A DNA stretch of 64,000 nt. Origin: Desulfovibrio sp. Its GTDB lineage: Bacteria > Desulfobacterota > Desulfovibrionia > Desulfovibrionales > Desulfovibrionaceae. Position 1 is the stretch's first letter, and the number at the start of each line of letters is the position of its first letter. Location: contig NZ_JAHZCJ010000010.1 in assembly GCF_019422935.1 (NCBI RefSeq), positions 62,001 through 126,000 of the forward strand, given 5' to 3'. The notes beneath the pieces were generated by a model. The model worked only from the letters and a program-made list of their open reading frames with translations. It was not told where the DNA came from and did not search any database. The translations under genes and the position numbers were made by a program. Below, one piece after another: positions 17,951-26,741 of the stretch.

Positions 17951-18955
17951 ATGAAACGTATCGTAGCTCTGCTTGTTGCTCTGGGCCTTGTTTGCGGCAT
18001 GACCCTTGGTTTTGCCCAGGCCGCTGAAGCCAAGACCATCATCAAGATGGCGGGCATGAAGCCCGAAGGCGAGCCGGAAACCATCGGCATGCACCTTTTC
18101 GGCAAGTATCTTGCCGAACTTTCCAACGGCAAATATGAAGTGCAGGTCTTCCCTAACAGCCAGCTTGGCAAGGAAGACGCCTACATTGCCGCCACCCGCA
18201 AGGGCATCATCCAGATGTGCGCCACCGGCACGCAGACCTCTGCTCTGCACCCTGCCATGGCCATGCTTGAAACGCCCATGCTGTTTGATGATCTGGATCA
18301 CGCCCGCCGCGCCATGGAAGGCAAGACTTTTGACCTCATCAACGAAGGCTTCACCGAAAAGTCCGGCCTGCGCACCATGAACGCCTTCCCCTTGGGCTTC
18401 CGCCACTTCTACACCAAGAAGCCCATCGTCACGGTGGAAGACGTTAAGGGCCTGCGCATGCGCGTACCCAACATTCCCCTGTACACCAACTTTGCCAAGG
18501 AATGCGGCATCAGCGGTCAGCCCATGCCCTTTGCCGAAGTGCCCGGCGCGCTTGATCAGGGCGTCATCGATGGCGGCGACAGCCCCCTGGCCGACATCGT
18601 CAGCCTCAAGATGTACGAAATCACGCCCCAGATCACCCTTACCGGCCACATCCTCGTGATCCACTCCCTCTACATCAACGACAAGTTCTATCAGTCGTTG
18701 CCCGCCGAGGACAAAAAGTGGTTTGACGAAGCCGCCAAGCGCTCCGCCGATGACGTGTGGGTCATGGTTAAGGAAGGCGACGAAAAAGCCAAGGCGACCA
18801 TCCTTGCCAACAAGGGCAGCATCAATACCCCCAGCAAGGAATTCCACGACTACATGGCTGAAGCCGGCAAGCGCAGCTGGAAGCTCTTTTATGACACGGT
18901 GCCCAACTGCCAGGCCATTCTGGACAGCGCCGCCAGCTACCGCGAATCCAAATAA
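17951..18955 (+). CDS. dctP: TRAP transporter substrate-binding protein (DctP family)
   Basis: 334 residues with a clear Sec signal peptide (MKRIVALLVALGLVCGMTLG, cleavage around AQAAEA). The mature protein has the DctP fold: IIKMAGMKPEGEPETIGMHLFGK, then AELSNGKYEVQVFPNSQLG, and the GLRMRVPNIPLY segment with the conserved arginine that binds the substrate carboxylate. It captures an organic acid in the periplasm and delivers it to DctQM. GAGGAGG precedes the ATG. The ligand cannot be assigned; C4-dicarboxylates or other carboxylic acids are usual. It is separated from dctQ by 201 bp holding two hairpins, which probably lets the binding protein be made in excess over the membrane part. Confidence 0.94.
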   Translation: MKRIVALLVALGLVCGMTLGFAQAAEAKTIIKMAGMKPEGEPETIGMHLFGKYLAELSNGKYEVQVFPNSQLGKEDAYIAATRKGIIQMCATGTQTSALHPAMAMLETPMLFDDLDHARRAMEGKTFDLINEGFTEKSGLRTMNAFPLGFRHFYTKKPIVTVEDVKGLRMRVPNIPLYTNFAKECGISGQPMPFAEVPGALDQGVIDGGDSPLADIVSLKMYEITPQITLTGHILVIHSLYINDKFYQSLPAEDKKWFDEAAKRSADDVWVMVKEGDEKAKATILANKGSINTPSKEFHDYMAEAGKRSWKLFYDTVPNCQAILDSAASYRESK

Positions 18956-18970
18956 TTGTTCCCCGCTTTA

Positions 18971-19050
18971 CAGGCCGGAAAAGTATAGGCTTTTCCGGCC
19001 TGTGCAGTTAATGGACAAAACCCCCGTGGCCTTTTTAGACCGCGGGGGTT
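18971..19050 (+). terminator. Two intercistronic hairpins between dctP and dctQ (attenuator/stabiliser)
   Basis: A perfect 13-bp stem (18971-18983 with 18990-19002) is followed by a second, CCCCCG with CGGGGG (19021-19026 with 19043-19048). Neither has a strong downstream T-run, so partial termination or 3'-end protection of dctP mRNA is likelier than a full stop. Confidence 0.6.
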
Positions 19051-19156
19051 GCAACAATTCTTCACGCAGCCATCTGCGGCGGCACAAACAGGCTTGCTAG
19101 CATCAGCACGGCACTGCGTAGCCAGCGATTGGGGCAGCGTTTTCCAGAGGTTCGTT

Positions 19157-19717
19157 ATGAGCGACGACATTTCCAAAAATTTTCCGCCGGACCATGCGCC
19201 GGGCGTGCATGCCTTGCTTGAGCCGGAACAGGAACCCAAGCATGAAACCACGGGGCAATTGCTGTTTGAAGTCTTTTGCGCCGTCATCTTTCTGGGCATG
19301 ATCGGTCTTGTGTTTTACAATGCCCTGCTGCGCTACATCTTTTCTTCGAGCTACCCGCCGAGCGAAGAATGGGCGCGCTTTCTCTTTATGTACATCACGT
19401 TTTTCGGCGCCATTGAAGCCTTTATCTGCAAAAAGCACATTGCAGTCGACCTGCTTGTAACCACGCTGGAAGGCACCAAGCGTAAGGCTGTGGATGTACT
19501 GGCTTCGGTATGCAGCCTTTTTGCCCTGGGCCTGCTGTTTTACGGCGGCGTGGTCAACGTGCTGCAAACACTTGATACCTACTCCGTGGCGACAAACGTC
19601 AACATGGCCTTTATCAACGGCACATTGCCCATCATGGCGCTTGTTGGCTTGATTGTAGAACTGCGCTCCCTCGTGAGCCTTGTTCGCAGACCCGCATCCA
19701 CCTTCCAAAAGGGCTAG
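19157..19717 (+). CDS. dctQ: TRAP transporter small permease (DctQ family)
   Basis: 186 residues from ATG 19157 (MSDDISKNFPPD), with AGAGG seven bases upstream. It has four predicted membrane helices, starting at LLFEVFCAVIFLGMIGLVFYN, and the DctQ motif RYIFSSSYPPSEEWARFLFMYITFFGA, including the conserved EE(W)ARF that interacts with DctM. It is a membrane subunit of the sodium-driven TRAP importer. The N-terminal cytoplasmic extension of about 30 residues is a little longer than usual. It ends nine bases before dctM. Confidence 0.92.
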   Translation: MSDDISKNFPPDHAPGVHALLEPEQEPKHETTGQLLFEVFCAVIFLGMIGLVFYNALLRYIFSSSYPPSEEWARFLFMYITFFGAIEAFICKKHIAVDLLVTTLEGTKRKAVDVLASVCSLFALGLLFYGGVVNVLQTLDTYSVATNVNMAFINGTLPIMALVGLIVELRSLVSLVRRPASTFQKG

Positions 19718-19726
19718 GAGAGAAGA

Positions 19727-21016
19727 ATGGAACTCTTTATTTTCCTCGGCTCCCTCTTCTTCTTCATGCTCATTGGCGTTCCTCTGGCCATTGTGCTTGT
19801 GTTGTGCTCCATTGTGCTCATGTGGCACTCGGGCATGTGGGATGCCATGATTATTCCCGGCAGCATGCTGGACGGCGCCAACAACTACCCCTTGATGGCC
19901 ATTCCCTTCTTTGTGTTCGCCGGTGAAATCATGGCGGAGGGTGGTCTTTCCAAACGCGTGGTACAGCTTGCCCAGCTCATGATTGGCCGGGTGCGCGGCG
20001 GTCTTGGCTATGCTGCCATTATCGCCAGTATCATCTTTGCTGGCCTGATGGGCAGCTCCGTGGGTGAAGCTGCCGCTCTTGGCGGCCTGCTACTGCCCAT
20101 GATGAAACAGGTGGGCTACCACCCTGGCCGCGCGGGCGCTGTTATCGCCTCTGGCGCTATTCTTGGCCCCATCATCCCGCCCAGCACCAACTTTATTCTG
20201 CTTGGCGCTACCGTCAGCGGTCTTTCCATCACCAAGCTCTTCATGATCGGCCTGGTGCCCGGTATCATGATCGGTCTGGCCCTCATGGTGGTGTGGTTCT
20301 TTGTGGTGCGCAAGGATGGCTACAACGAAACTATCCGCTTCACCAAAAAAGAAGCCATCAAAATTCTTATCGACTCCACGCCTGCCTTCATGATGCCGGT
20401 GCTGCTGCTTGGCGGCATTCGCTTTGGTGTTTTCACACCTACTGAAGGCGGCGCGTTTGCAGCCATTTACGCCATCTTGGTGTGTGTGCTGTATTACCGC
20501 GAGCTTTCCTTCCGCGATCTGCTGCGGGTGAGCGCCCGCGCGGCCCGCACCACCTCGGTGGTTATGCTGATCGTGGCCACGGCAACTGCTGTTGGCTGGT
20601 TCATTACCATTGCGCAGATTCCCAACCAGATGACCGCGCTCTTCTCGCCGCTTATCGACAGCCCCATATTGCTGCTTATCAGCATCAATATTTTCCTGTT
20701 CCTTATCGGCATGGTCATGGATCTCACGCCCAACATCCTGATTTTTGCCCCTGTGTTCTACCCGCTGATCCAGCAGGCAGGCATTGACCCGTATTACTTC
20801 GGCCTGCTCTTTGTGCTCAACCTGGGCATCGGCGTTATTACGCCCCCGGTGGGCACGGTGCTGTACGTTGTGTGCGGCATCGGGCACATCAAGTTTGCCG
20901 ACCTCATCGTCAAGCTGGTGCCTTTTGTGCTTGTGGAAGTGATCATGCTCTTCCTGCTGCTGTTCTTCCCCAGCCTTTCGATTGTTCCCATGAACTGGCT
21001 GATGGGCGGCAACTAG
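19727..21016 (+). CDS. dctM: TRAP transporter large permease (DctM family)
   Basis: 429 residues, usual for DctM, with about twelve membrane helices. Family motifs seen include GSMLDGANNYPLMAIPFFVFAGE (split here as read), GLGYAAIIASIIFAGLMGSSVGEAAALG and ILGPIIPPSTNFILLG, and later PTEGGAFAAIYA. It forms the ion-coupled transport channel of the TRAP importer. GGAGA lies just before the ATG. Terminated by the strong hairpin at 21043-21073. Confidence 0.95.
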   Translation: MELFIFLGSLFFFMLIGVPLAIVLVLCSIVLMWHSGMWDAMIIPGSMLDGANNYPLMAIPFFVFAGEIMAEGGLSKRVVQLAQLMIGRVRGGLGYAAIIASIIFAGLMGSSVGEAAALGGLLLPMMKQVGYHPGRAGAVIASGAILGPIIPPSTNFILLGATVSGLSITKLFMIGLVPGIMIGLALMVVWFFVVRKDGYNETIRFTKKEAIKILIDSTPAFMMPVLLLGGIRFGVFTPTEGGAFAAIYAILVCVLYYRELSFRDLLRVSARAARTTSVVMLIVATATAVGWFITIAQIPNQMTALFSPLIDSPILLLISINIFLFLIGMVMDLTPNILIFAPVFYPLIQQAGIDPYYFGLLFVLNLGIGVITPPVGTVLYVVCGIGHIKFADLIVKLVPFVLVEVIMLFLLLFFPSLSIVPMNWLMGGN

Positions 21017-21036
21017 CAACTCATTGCACATAGATA

Positions 21037-21078
21037 AAAAAACCTCCCGGCATGCCACTGGTATGCCGGGAGGTTTTT
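21037..21078. terminator. Strong bidirectional terminator between dctM and adh
   Basis: A perfect 11-bp stem CCTCCCGGCAT / ATGCCGGGAGG (21043-21053 with 21063-21073), flanked by six A and five T, lies between convergent genes. Confidence 0.9.
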
Positions 21079-21135
21079 ATTTGGCGACTGCCGGGGCTTA
21101 TTGTTTTGCCCGACAAACTTCAGTGTGGCCGGGTA

Positions 21136-22191
21136 CTACACCACAACCACAGGCTTGATCAGATCGCGCGGCTTGTCCTTCATCATGAGCAAGGCGCTCT
21201 CAATATTCTCAAATCCCTTGAATCTGTGGGTCAGCAGGGGCGCGACGCTCAACCGCCCGTGAACCAGCAGGCTTGCCAGCTTTTCCATGCGCAGCCTGCC
21301 GCCGGGCATCAGGCCGCCAGCCACTATCTTGTGGCCCATGCCACAACCCCACTCGATGCGCGGGATTTTAACGGCATCGCCAGAACCCAGATAGTTCACG
21401 TTGCCAATGCGTCCGCCGGGTTTGAGCACGCGTATGACCTCCGCAAAGGTATCCACATCGCCCCCGGCGATGATGGCCTTGTCCACCCCCTTGCCCTTGG
21501 TGCGGTCCATCACCTGGCTGACAATGTCGCCATCCCGGTAATTGATGATAGCTGTTGCGCCGTATTCACGGGCAACCTCTGCGCACAGGGGCCGGGAGCC
21601 AACAGCAAAAATCTCGCCAGCGCCGCGCAGGGCCGCGCCCGCAACCGCCATCAACCCCACTGGGCCAATACCCACCACCAGCACGGAATCGCCGTACTGC
21701 ACATCGGCCAGTTCCGCACCATGAAAGCCGGTGGGCACCATATCACTCAACATCACGGCTTCGGCAGGGTCAATGGAGGGCGGCAGCAGGGCCAGATTGC
21801 CGTCCGCATCGTTCACGTGAAAAAGCTCGCCGAACACGCCGTCCTTGAAGTTGGAAAACTTCCAGCCCGCGAGCATACCGCCGGAATGCATGGAAAACCC
21901 GGCCTGCGCCTCAAGGGAATTCCAGTCAGGGGTAATCGCGGGCACGATGACCTTGTCCCCGGGTTTGAAGCAACGCACCAGAGAGCCAACTTCCACAACT
22001 TTACCAACCGCCTCGTGTCCCAGAATCATGTCGTGCCGGTCACCCAGCGCGCCCTCCCAAACCGTGTGGACATCTGAAGTGCAAGGAGCTACCGCCACGG
22101 GTTGAACAAGGGCATCCAGCGGGCCGCACTGAGGCTTTTCTTTTTCTATCCAGCCGATCTTGTTCAGGCCAAGCATTGCAAAACCTTTCAT
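21136..22191 (-). CDS. adh: Zinc-dependent NADP(H) secondary alcohol dehydrogenase
   Basis: 351 residues, closely resembling the Thermoanaerobacter brockii / Clostridium beijerinckii secondary alcohol dehydrogenase in length and throughout its sequence (MKGFAMLGLNKIGWIEKEKP, VAVAPCTSDVHTVWEGALG). Zinc ligands match that family: Cys in APCTSD, His in GHEAVG and Asp in HVNDAD. The cofactor loop is VGSRPLC with a downstream Tyr (INYRDG), as in the NADP-specific enzymes. It interconverts 2-alcohols such as 2-propanol with ketones, and ethanol/acetaldehyde less well. The cytosolic enzyme may recycle reducing equivalents. The start ATG follows GGAGA. Upstream are a perfect dyad (22229-22244) and a Rex/CRP-like site (22276-22293). 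Confidence 0.92.
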   Translation of the reverse strand: MKGFAMLGLNKIGWIEKEKPQCGPLDALVQPVAVAPCTSDVHTVWEGALGDRHDMILGHEAVGKVVEVGSLVRCFKPGDKVIVPAITPDWNSLEAQAGFSMHSGGMLAGWKFSNFKDGVFGELFHVNDADGNLALLPPSIDPAEAVMLSDMVPTGFHGAELADVQYGDSVLVVGIGPVGLMAVAGAALRGAGEIFAVGSRPLCAEVAREYGATAIINYRDGDIVSQVMDRTKGKGVDKAIIAGGDVDTFAEVIRVLKPGGRIGNVNYLGSGDAVKIPRIEWGCGMGHKIVAGGLMPGGRLRMEKLASLLVHGRLSVAPLLTHRFKGFENIESALLMMKDKPRDLIKPVVVV

Positions 22192-22228
22192 TTCTCTTCT
22201 CCTGTCTTTTGGGTAACTGCGACAGCCA

Positions 22229-22244
22229 GCACAACTGGTTGTGC
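22229..22244 (-). promoter_or_regulatory. Perfect dyad GCACAAC-TG-GTTGTGC in the adh promoter region
   Basis: A 7-bp inverted repeat with a two-base centre, 38 bp upstream of the adh ATG. Candidate operator. Confidence 0.5.
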
Positions 22245-22275
22245 ATTCACACTAGGATGTACTAAATCAGGAGTA

Positions 22276-22293
22276 AAGTGATTTTTTTCACAA
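22276..22293 (-). promoter_or_regulatory. Candidate Rex/CRP-family site upstream of adh
   Basis: On the minus strand TTGTGA-N6-TCACTT, close to the Rex consensus TTGTGAA-N4-TTCACAA and also to the CRP/FNR-type TGTGA-N6-TCACA. It is about 85 bp before the adh ATG. Rex (NADH-sensing) commonly represses alcohol dehydrogenase genes. Confidence 0.4.
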
Positions 22294-22700
22294 AATAATA
22301 TCATATAAATATAGATTAGTTACTCCACACTGCAGCCTGACATTGCCCATGCTTTAAAACCGATAAAGTCGATATTGACGCCATTTTAAGAAGTCACCCC
22401 GCAAATAGAATATTTTGTCAAAATTAACATATGGTTATTGTTTTTAGTGTTCTGCTGCAACTTGTTTGAGTAAATTAATAGGCATGCATCAAAATACTGC
22501 GAGCGATAAAAAAATCATCGTTTTCTGGTAATAAAGGATTTTTATTCAAAGCATAAAGTTATATATATAACGAACGATATGGTAATTGGTATCAATGTGA
22601 AAATTCAGCAGGAATTTTTATCTACAAACTAAACAATGAGGCCAATCCAAGGGTTGGCGCAGACGTTTTGCTTCAACAGTAAATGGTACAGGAGGTATGC
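22294..22700. other. Intergenic region between adh and the chemoreceptor
   Basis: About 400 bp, AT-rich, between divergent genes. The right end carries the AGGAGG ribosome site of the chemoreceptor. No gene or convincing promoter was assigned beyond the adh-side sites listed separately. Confidence 0.4.
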
Positions 22701-24509
22701 ATGTTCAGGATGTTTACGATCTCGTATCGTATGTTCATGATCTTGATTTTTACCCTGATTATTGTTGGCGGTCTGGTCTACTCCCTGATTCACATCTCCA
22801 ACTCCGCCACCGAACTTTCCGCCCAGAAAGTGGGCGAAATGTTTTATGACGGCCAAAAACAACGCATCCGCGATCTCTCAACCACCATGGCGAACAGCAT
22901 TGGCGAGCAGATCAGCGGCATTACCGACATAACCAAGCGCAATGCCATTATTGCCCGCGCCATAAAAAAAGCCCGTTACGAAAAAGACAGCTCCGGCTAC
23001 TTCTTTGTGTATGATGGCGGCATTGTTGTTGCCCACGTTTTCCCTGATCTGGTGGGCAAGGATCTTGGCAATTCCGTTGATAAAAACGGCGTCCGCTTTA
23101 ACGCGGAGCTTGCCAAGAAGGCGGCGGAAGGCGGTGGTTTTGTGACCTTTGTCTTCAACAAGCCCGGCGGCGGCACCCAGTCAAAAATCGCCTACGGTGC
23201 GCAGGTGCCCGGCACGAGCCTGTGGGTCGGCGCGGGCGTCTACATCGACAACGTGGAGCAGGTCAAAAATGAAATCGCGGGCCAGATCAGCGATGCCATT
23301 TTTGCCAATCTCAAAAAAATTCTCATCGCGGTGGCCTGCTGCGTTGTGCTTTTATACATTCCGTTCATGCTGCTGATTACCCGCTCCATCCTGCTGCCCA
23401 TCAAGGACGCGCGCGAGGCTGCGCAACGCATATCCAACGGCGACATGGACGTTAACATCATAGCGACTGGCAAGGACGAAATTACGGTTCTTGAACGCTG
23501 CATGTCGGAAATGACAGCCAACGTAAAAAAATCTCTGGCAATTTCTGAAGAAAAAACCCGCGAGGCCGAACAGAGCGCAGCAAAGGCCCTCGAAGCCGTT
23601 GCCGAGGCCGAACGCCTGACTGAAGAAGCGCACCGCGCCCGTAGTGAAGGCATGTTGAGCGCCGCCAAGCATCTGGAACAGGTGGTAACGGCCATAACCA
23701 GCATCTCTGCCGAAATTTCCGGCAATATCGAGCAGGCCGAGCAAGGGGCCACCACGCAGGCCGCGCGCACCACAGAAGCCGCCACTGCAGTTGAACAGAT
23801 GAACTGCACGGTCATTGAAGTCGCCAAAAACGCCTCGGCCACAGCGGACCTTTCCACCAACATGCGCCAGCGCGCTGCGGAAGGCGCGGAAGTTGTGTTC
23901 CAGTCCGTGCAGGCCATTGGCAACGTGCAAAAGGATGCCCTTGTGCTGAAAGAGGAAATGACCAAGCTTGCCGAGCATGCGGGGGCCATTTCGCAGATCA
24001 TGGGCGTTATTTCGGACATTGCAGACCAGACCAACCTGCTGGCCCTCAACGCTGCCATTGAAGCGGCGCGCGCCGGAGAAGCCGGACGTGGCTTTGCCGT
24101 TGTGGCCGATGAAGTGCGCAAACTGGCAGAAAAAACCATGAGTTCCACCAGTGATGTGGGCAATGCCATAGGCGCAATCCAGAAGAGCGTGGATTCCAGC
24201 ATCCGCCAGGTTGGCGTGACGGCTGGCAATGTGGAAAGCGCCACCACGCTTTCGCAAAAATCCGGCGAAGCCCTGCGCGAAATCGTGGGTATGGTGGATC
24301 AGACCGTTGATCAGGTGCGCGGCATTGCCACTTCGTCAGAAGAACAGTCCGCCGCGACCGAATCCATCACGCAGACAGTGACCCAGGTCAGCTCCATCGC
24401 GGCAGAAACCGCCACCATCATGCACACGTCGGCCCGAGCGGTTGCCGCCCTTGCCGATGAGGCCAAAAAACTCAACAACATGGTCACTGAGCTAAAAAAT
24501 ACCAAATAA
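22701..24509 (+). CDS. Methyl-accepting chemotaxis protein with single Cache domain
   Basis: 602 residues; ATG 22701 has AGGAGG six bases upstream. TM1 lies at about residues 8-31 ([21 protein letters not shown]). A periplasmic sCache_2-type domain follows ([52 protein letters not shown]), which in relatives binds small carboxylates. TM2 is at about 205-228 ([20 protein letters not shown]), then a HAMP linker and a long signalling coiled coil with the hairpin-tip signature [20 protein letters not shown]. No CheR-tethering pentapeptide at the C-terminus (ends ELKNTK). It relays ligand binding to CheA/CheW; no che genes are nearby. Confidence 0.95.
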   Translation: MFRMFTISYRMFMILIFTLIIVGGLVYSLIHISNSATELSAQKVGEMFYDGQKQRIRDLSTTMANSIGEQISGITDITKRNAIIARAIKKARYEKDSSGYFFVYDGGIVVAHVFPDLVGKDLGNSVDKNGVRFNAELAKKAAEGGGFVTFVFNKPGGGTQSKIAYGAQVPGTSLWVGAGVYIDNVEQVKNEIAGQISDAIFANLKKILIAVACCVVLLYIPFMLLITRSILLPIKDAREAAQRISNGDMDVNIIATGKDEITVLERCMSEMTANVKKSLAISEEKTREAEQSAAKALEAVAEAERLTEEAHRARSEGMLSAAKHLEQVVTAITSISAEISGNIEQAEQGATTQAARTTEAATAVEQMNCTVIEVAKNASATADLSTNMRQRAAEGAEVVFQSVQAIGNVQKDALVLKEEMTKLAEHAGAISQIMGVISDIADQTNLLALNAAIEAARAGEAGRGFAVVADEVRKLAEKTMSSTSDVGNAIGAIQKSVDSSIRQVGVTAGNVESATTLSQKSGEALREIVGMVDQTVDQVRGIATSSEEQSAATESITQTVTQVSSIAAETATIMHTSARAVAALADEAKKLNNMVTELKNTK

Positions 24510-24859
24510 TGCGGCAAGTTCAGGGCGCTTCGCCAAGGTGAAGCGCCCTGCTGCACCGCGCCATCATTCCTCCAGAGTTTGATAAACAAATACGCAGCGA
24601 CAGCGTGGAAATTTCCGCAACGCCTGCTGTACAGACAGATTGTCGCCCGCGTTTGTCGGGGGCGGGTCTATGGTTTTGCCGCGCAGTCTGCAACTTGTTA
24701 CAAAATTGGCTCAGCAAGCCGAGAATTAAACAAAAATGTTCCAGATTGCGCCTGTTAAAAAATTCAATATATTTAACTGGCTTATCTTTCTCTTTGGAAC
24801 AGATGGTGCATATACATGGCCGGTTTCATTGCCTTTAGTATTTCTGAAAGGAGAATCTG
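24510..24859. other. Intergenic region between the chemoreceptor and ggt
   Basis: 350 bp. A perfect 11-bp hairpin at 24521-24550 just after the chemoreceptor stop lacks a T-run and may be a weak terminator or 3'-end stabiliser. A GG-N10-GC element at 24796-24809 lies about 50 bp before ggt. No gene was seen. Confidence 0.45.
24795..24810 (+). promoter_or_regulatory. Possible sigma-54 promoter upstream of ggt
   Basis: TGGAAC-N5-GTGCA matches TGGCAC-N5-TTGCA at most positions, with GG (24796-97) and GC (24808-09) exactly ten bases apart. It would start transcription about 40 nt before the ggt ATG. An isolated match, so moderate to low confidence. Confidence 0.35.
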
Positions 24860-26617
24860 ATGTCCATGAATTTTCTCTCTCTGGTCAGCCGCAAAACCCT
24901 GCCTGTTCTCATGGCATGCGGCCTCTTATTGCCTACCGCGACAGTCAAGGCGCAGGATGAGCCCCAGTACACTGCGACCATTTCTGCCGCCACCAACCCC
25001 CTGAGCACCAGGGGCGTTGTTACCAGCCCCAACTATCTGGCCTCGCAGGCCGGGCTGGACGTGCTGCGGCGCGGCGGCACGGCTGTGGACGCGGCCATTG
25101 CCACCGCCTCCACCCTTGCGGTTGTTTACCCGCAGATGTGCACCCTGGGCGGCGACAACTTCTGGCTGATCTACAACGCCAAAACCGGCGAGCTGAAGGC
25201 GCTCAACGCCAGTGGGCGCTCGGGCGAAATGGCGACCATTGATTTTTATGCCTCCAAAGGGCTGAAAAAAATTCCCTCCCGCGGCTACATTGCGGCCAAT
25301 ACCGTGCCCGGCGTGGTTTCCGGCTGGGATGCGGCCTATGCCTACAGCAAGCAGAGCATGGGCAGCAAAATGAAGTGGAAGGAGCTGCTCGCTTCCGCCA
25401 CCGATTATGCAGCCAACGGCTTTCCCGTGAGCACCTCGCTGGCTTACTGGAGCAAGATCAACACCAATCCCAATGATTCAGAATTCCGCAACCTGCAACG
25501 CTTTGACGCCTTCCGCAAAGCCTATCTGCATGCGGACGGCAGCCCCTACACCGTGGGTCAGGTCATGCGCCTGCCCGATCTGGCAGCCACGTTGAACCAG
25601 CTTGCGGACAAGGGCGCGCAGGTCTTCTATAAGGGCGACATCGCCAAGCGCATTGTGGCCGACCTGCAAGCCAACGGCGGCCTGCTGACCCTCAACGACT
25701 TTGCCAACCACAAGGCCGATTGGGTTGACCCCATTTCCGTCAATTACCGGGGCTACAAGGCCGTGAACTTCCCGCCCAACACGCAGGGCATGGCCTCCCT
25801 TGAAATTCTGAACATCCTCAACAACTTCAACATCAAGGGCATGGGCGAAGGCACGGCGGATTACTACCACGCGCTGATCGAAGCCACCAAGGAAGCCTTT
25901 GTCGATCGCGACAAGTACCTCTCTGACCCTGATTTTGTAAAAATTCCGCTCGACTACCTGCTTTCTGCCAAGCATGGCAAGGATCAGGCCGCGCGTATCA
26001 GCATGAGCAAGGCTGCCACAAACCTTACGCCCCTTGATCCCAAGGGCGACACCATCTGGCTTGGCGTTGTGGATGCGCAGGGCAATGCGGTTTCGCTTAT
26101 CCAGAGCATTTATCACGATTTTGGTTCCGGCATTGTTGCGGGCGGCACAGGCGTGTTGCTGCAAAACCGGGGCAGCTTCTTCTCCCTCGATCCCAAGCAC
26201 GTGAACCATCTTGAGCCGCGCAAGCGCACCTTCCACACGCTGAACCCGGCCATGCTGCTCAAGGACGGCAAGCCCTACCTTGTGTACGGCACCATGGGCG
26301 GCGAAGGTCAGCCCCAGACCCAGGCCGCCATCGTTACCCGCGTGGTGGACTTTGGCATGATCCCGCAAGAAGCCATTGCCGCTCCCCGTTGGCTTTATGG
26401 CCGCACATGGGGCGCTTCTTCCAACGACCTCAAGCTTGAAGGCCGCATTCCTCAGAAAGTGGCGGACGAACTCAAGCGGCGCGGGCATCCCGTGCGCCTG
26501 ATTGAAAACTACACCGACACCATGGGCCATGCTGGCGCAATCCTTGTGGATCAGGCCACCGGCGTGCGTCAGGGCGGTACGGACCCGCGCGGCGATGGCG
26601 CTGCCGTGGCCTACTAG
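24860..26617 (+). CDS. ggt: Gamma-glutamyltransferase, periplasmic
   Basis: 585 residues with a signal peptide (MSMNFLSLVSRKTLPVLMAC, cleavage near VKA-QDEPQ). AAAGGAG precedes the ATG. GGT is made as one chain that cleaves itself before a catalytic Thr, here most likely T398 in KGDTIWLGVVD, followed by GNAVSLIQSIYHDFGSGIV. The large-subunit part has the GGTAVDAAIATASTLAVVYP and GRSGEMAT motifs, and the small-subunit part the TMGGEGQPQTQ oxyanion loop. The IWLGVVD version of the nucleophile region (rather than TTHxSVVD) is typical of the subgroup also seen in Bacillus YwrD-like enzymes. It hydrolyses or transfers gamma-glutamyl groups from glutathione-like peptides outside the inner membrane. 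Terminator at 26681-26712. Confidence 0.93.
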   Translation: MSMNFLSLVSRKTLPVLMACGLLLPTATVKAQDEPQYTATISAATNPLSTRGVVTSPNYLASQAGLDVLRRGGTAVDAAIATASTLAVVYPQMCTLGGDNFWLIYNAKTGELKALNASGRSGEMATIDFYASKGLKKIPSRGYIAANTVPGVVSGWDAAYAYSKQSMGSKMKWKELLASATDYAANGFPVSTSLAYWSKINTNPNDSEFRNLQRFDAFRKAYLHADGSPYTVGQVMRLPDLAATLNQLADKGAQVFYKGDIAKRIVADLQANGGLLTLNDFANHKADWVDPISVNYRGYKAVNFPPNTQGMASLEILNILNNFNIKGMGEGTADYYHALIEATKEAFVDRDKYLSDPDFVKIPLDYLLSAKHGKDQAARISMSKAATNLTPLDPKGDTIWLGVVDAQGNAVSLIQSIYHDFGSGIVAGGTGVLLQNRGSFFSLDPKHVNHLEPRKRTFHTLNPAMLLKDGKPYLVYGTMGGEGQPQTQAAIVTRVVDFGMIPQEAIAAPRWLYGRTWGASSNDLKLEGRIPQKVADELKRRGHPVRLIENYTDTMGHAGAILVDQATGVRQGGTDPRGDGAAVAY

Positions 26618-26676
26618 ACTGACGCAAAAACGAGCTTAGGCCCAACAACATGTTAGGCCTTGGGCTTTGACACAAT

Positions 26677-26718
26677 AAAACACCCGCTCTGGTCTTTCGG
26701 CCAGAGCGGGTGTTTTAT
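26677..26718. terminator. Bidirectional terminator between ggt and the HAD-IIA gene
   Basis: A perfect 12-bp stem CACCCGCTCTGG / CCAGAGCGGGTG (26681-26692 with 26701-26712), flanked by AAAA and TTTT, lies between convergent genes. Confidence 0.88.
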
Positions 26719-26741
26719 TGTCGGCAACGGGCAGACTGGCT

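Noticed and set aside
24521..24550. 11-bp hairpin after the sCache chemoreceptor as a strong terminator
   Set aside because: Perfect stem but no T-run on either side; kept only as a note in the intergenic entry.
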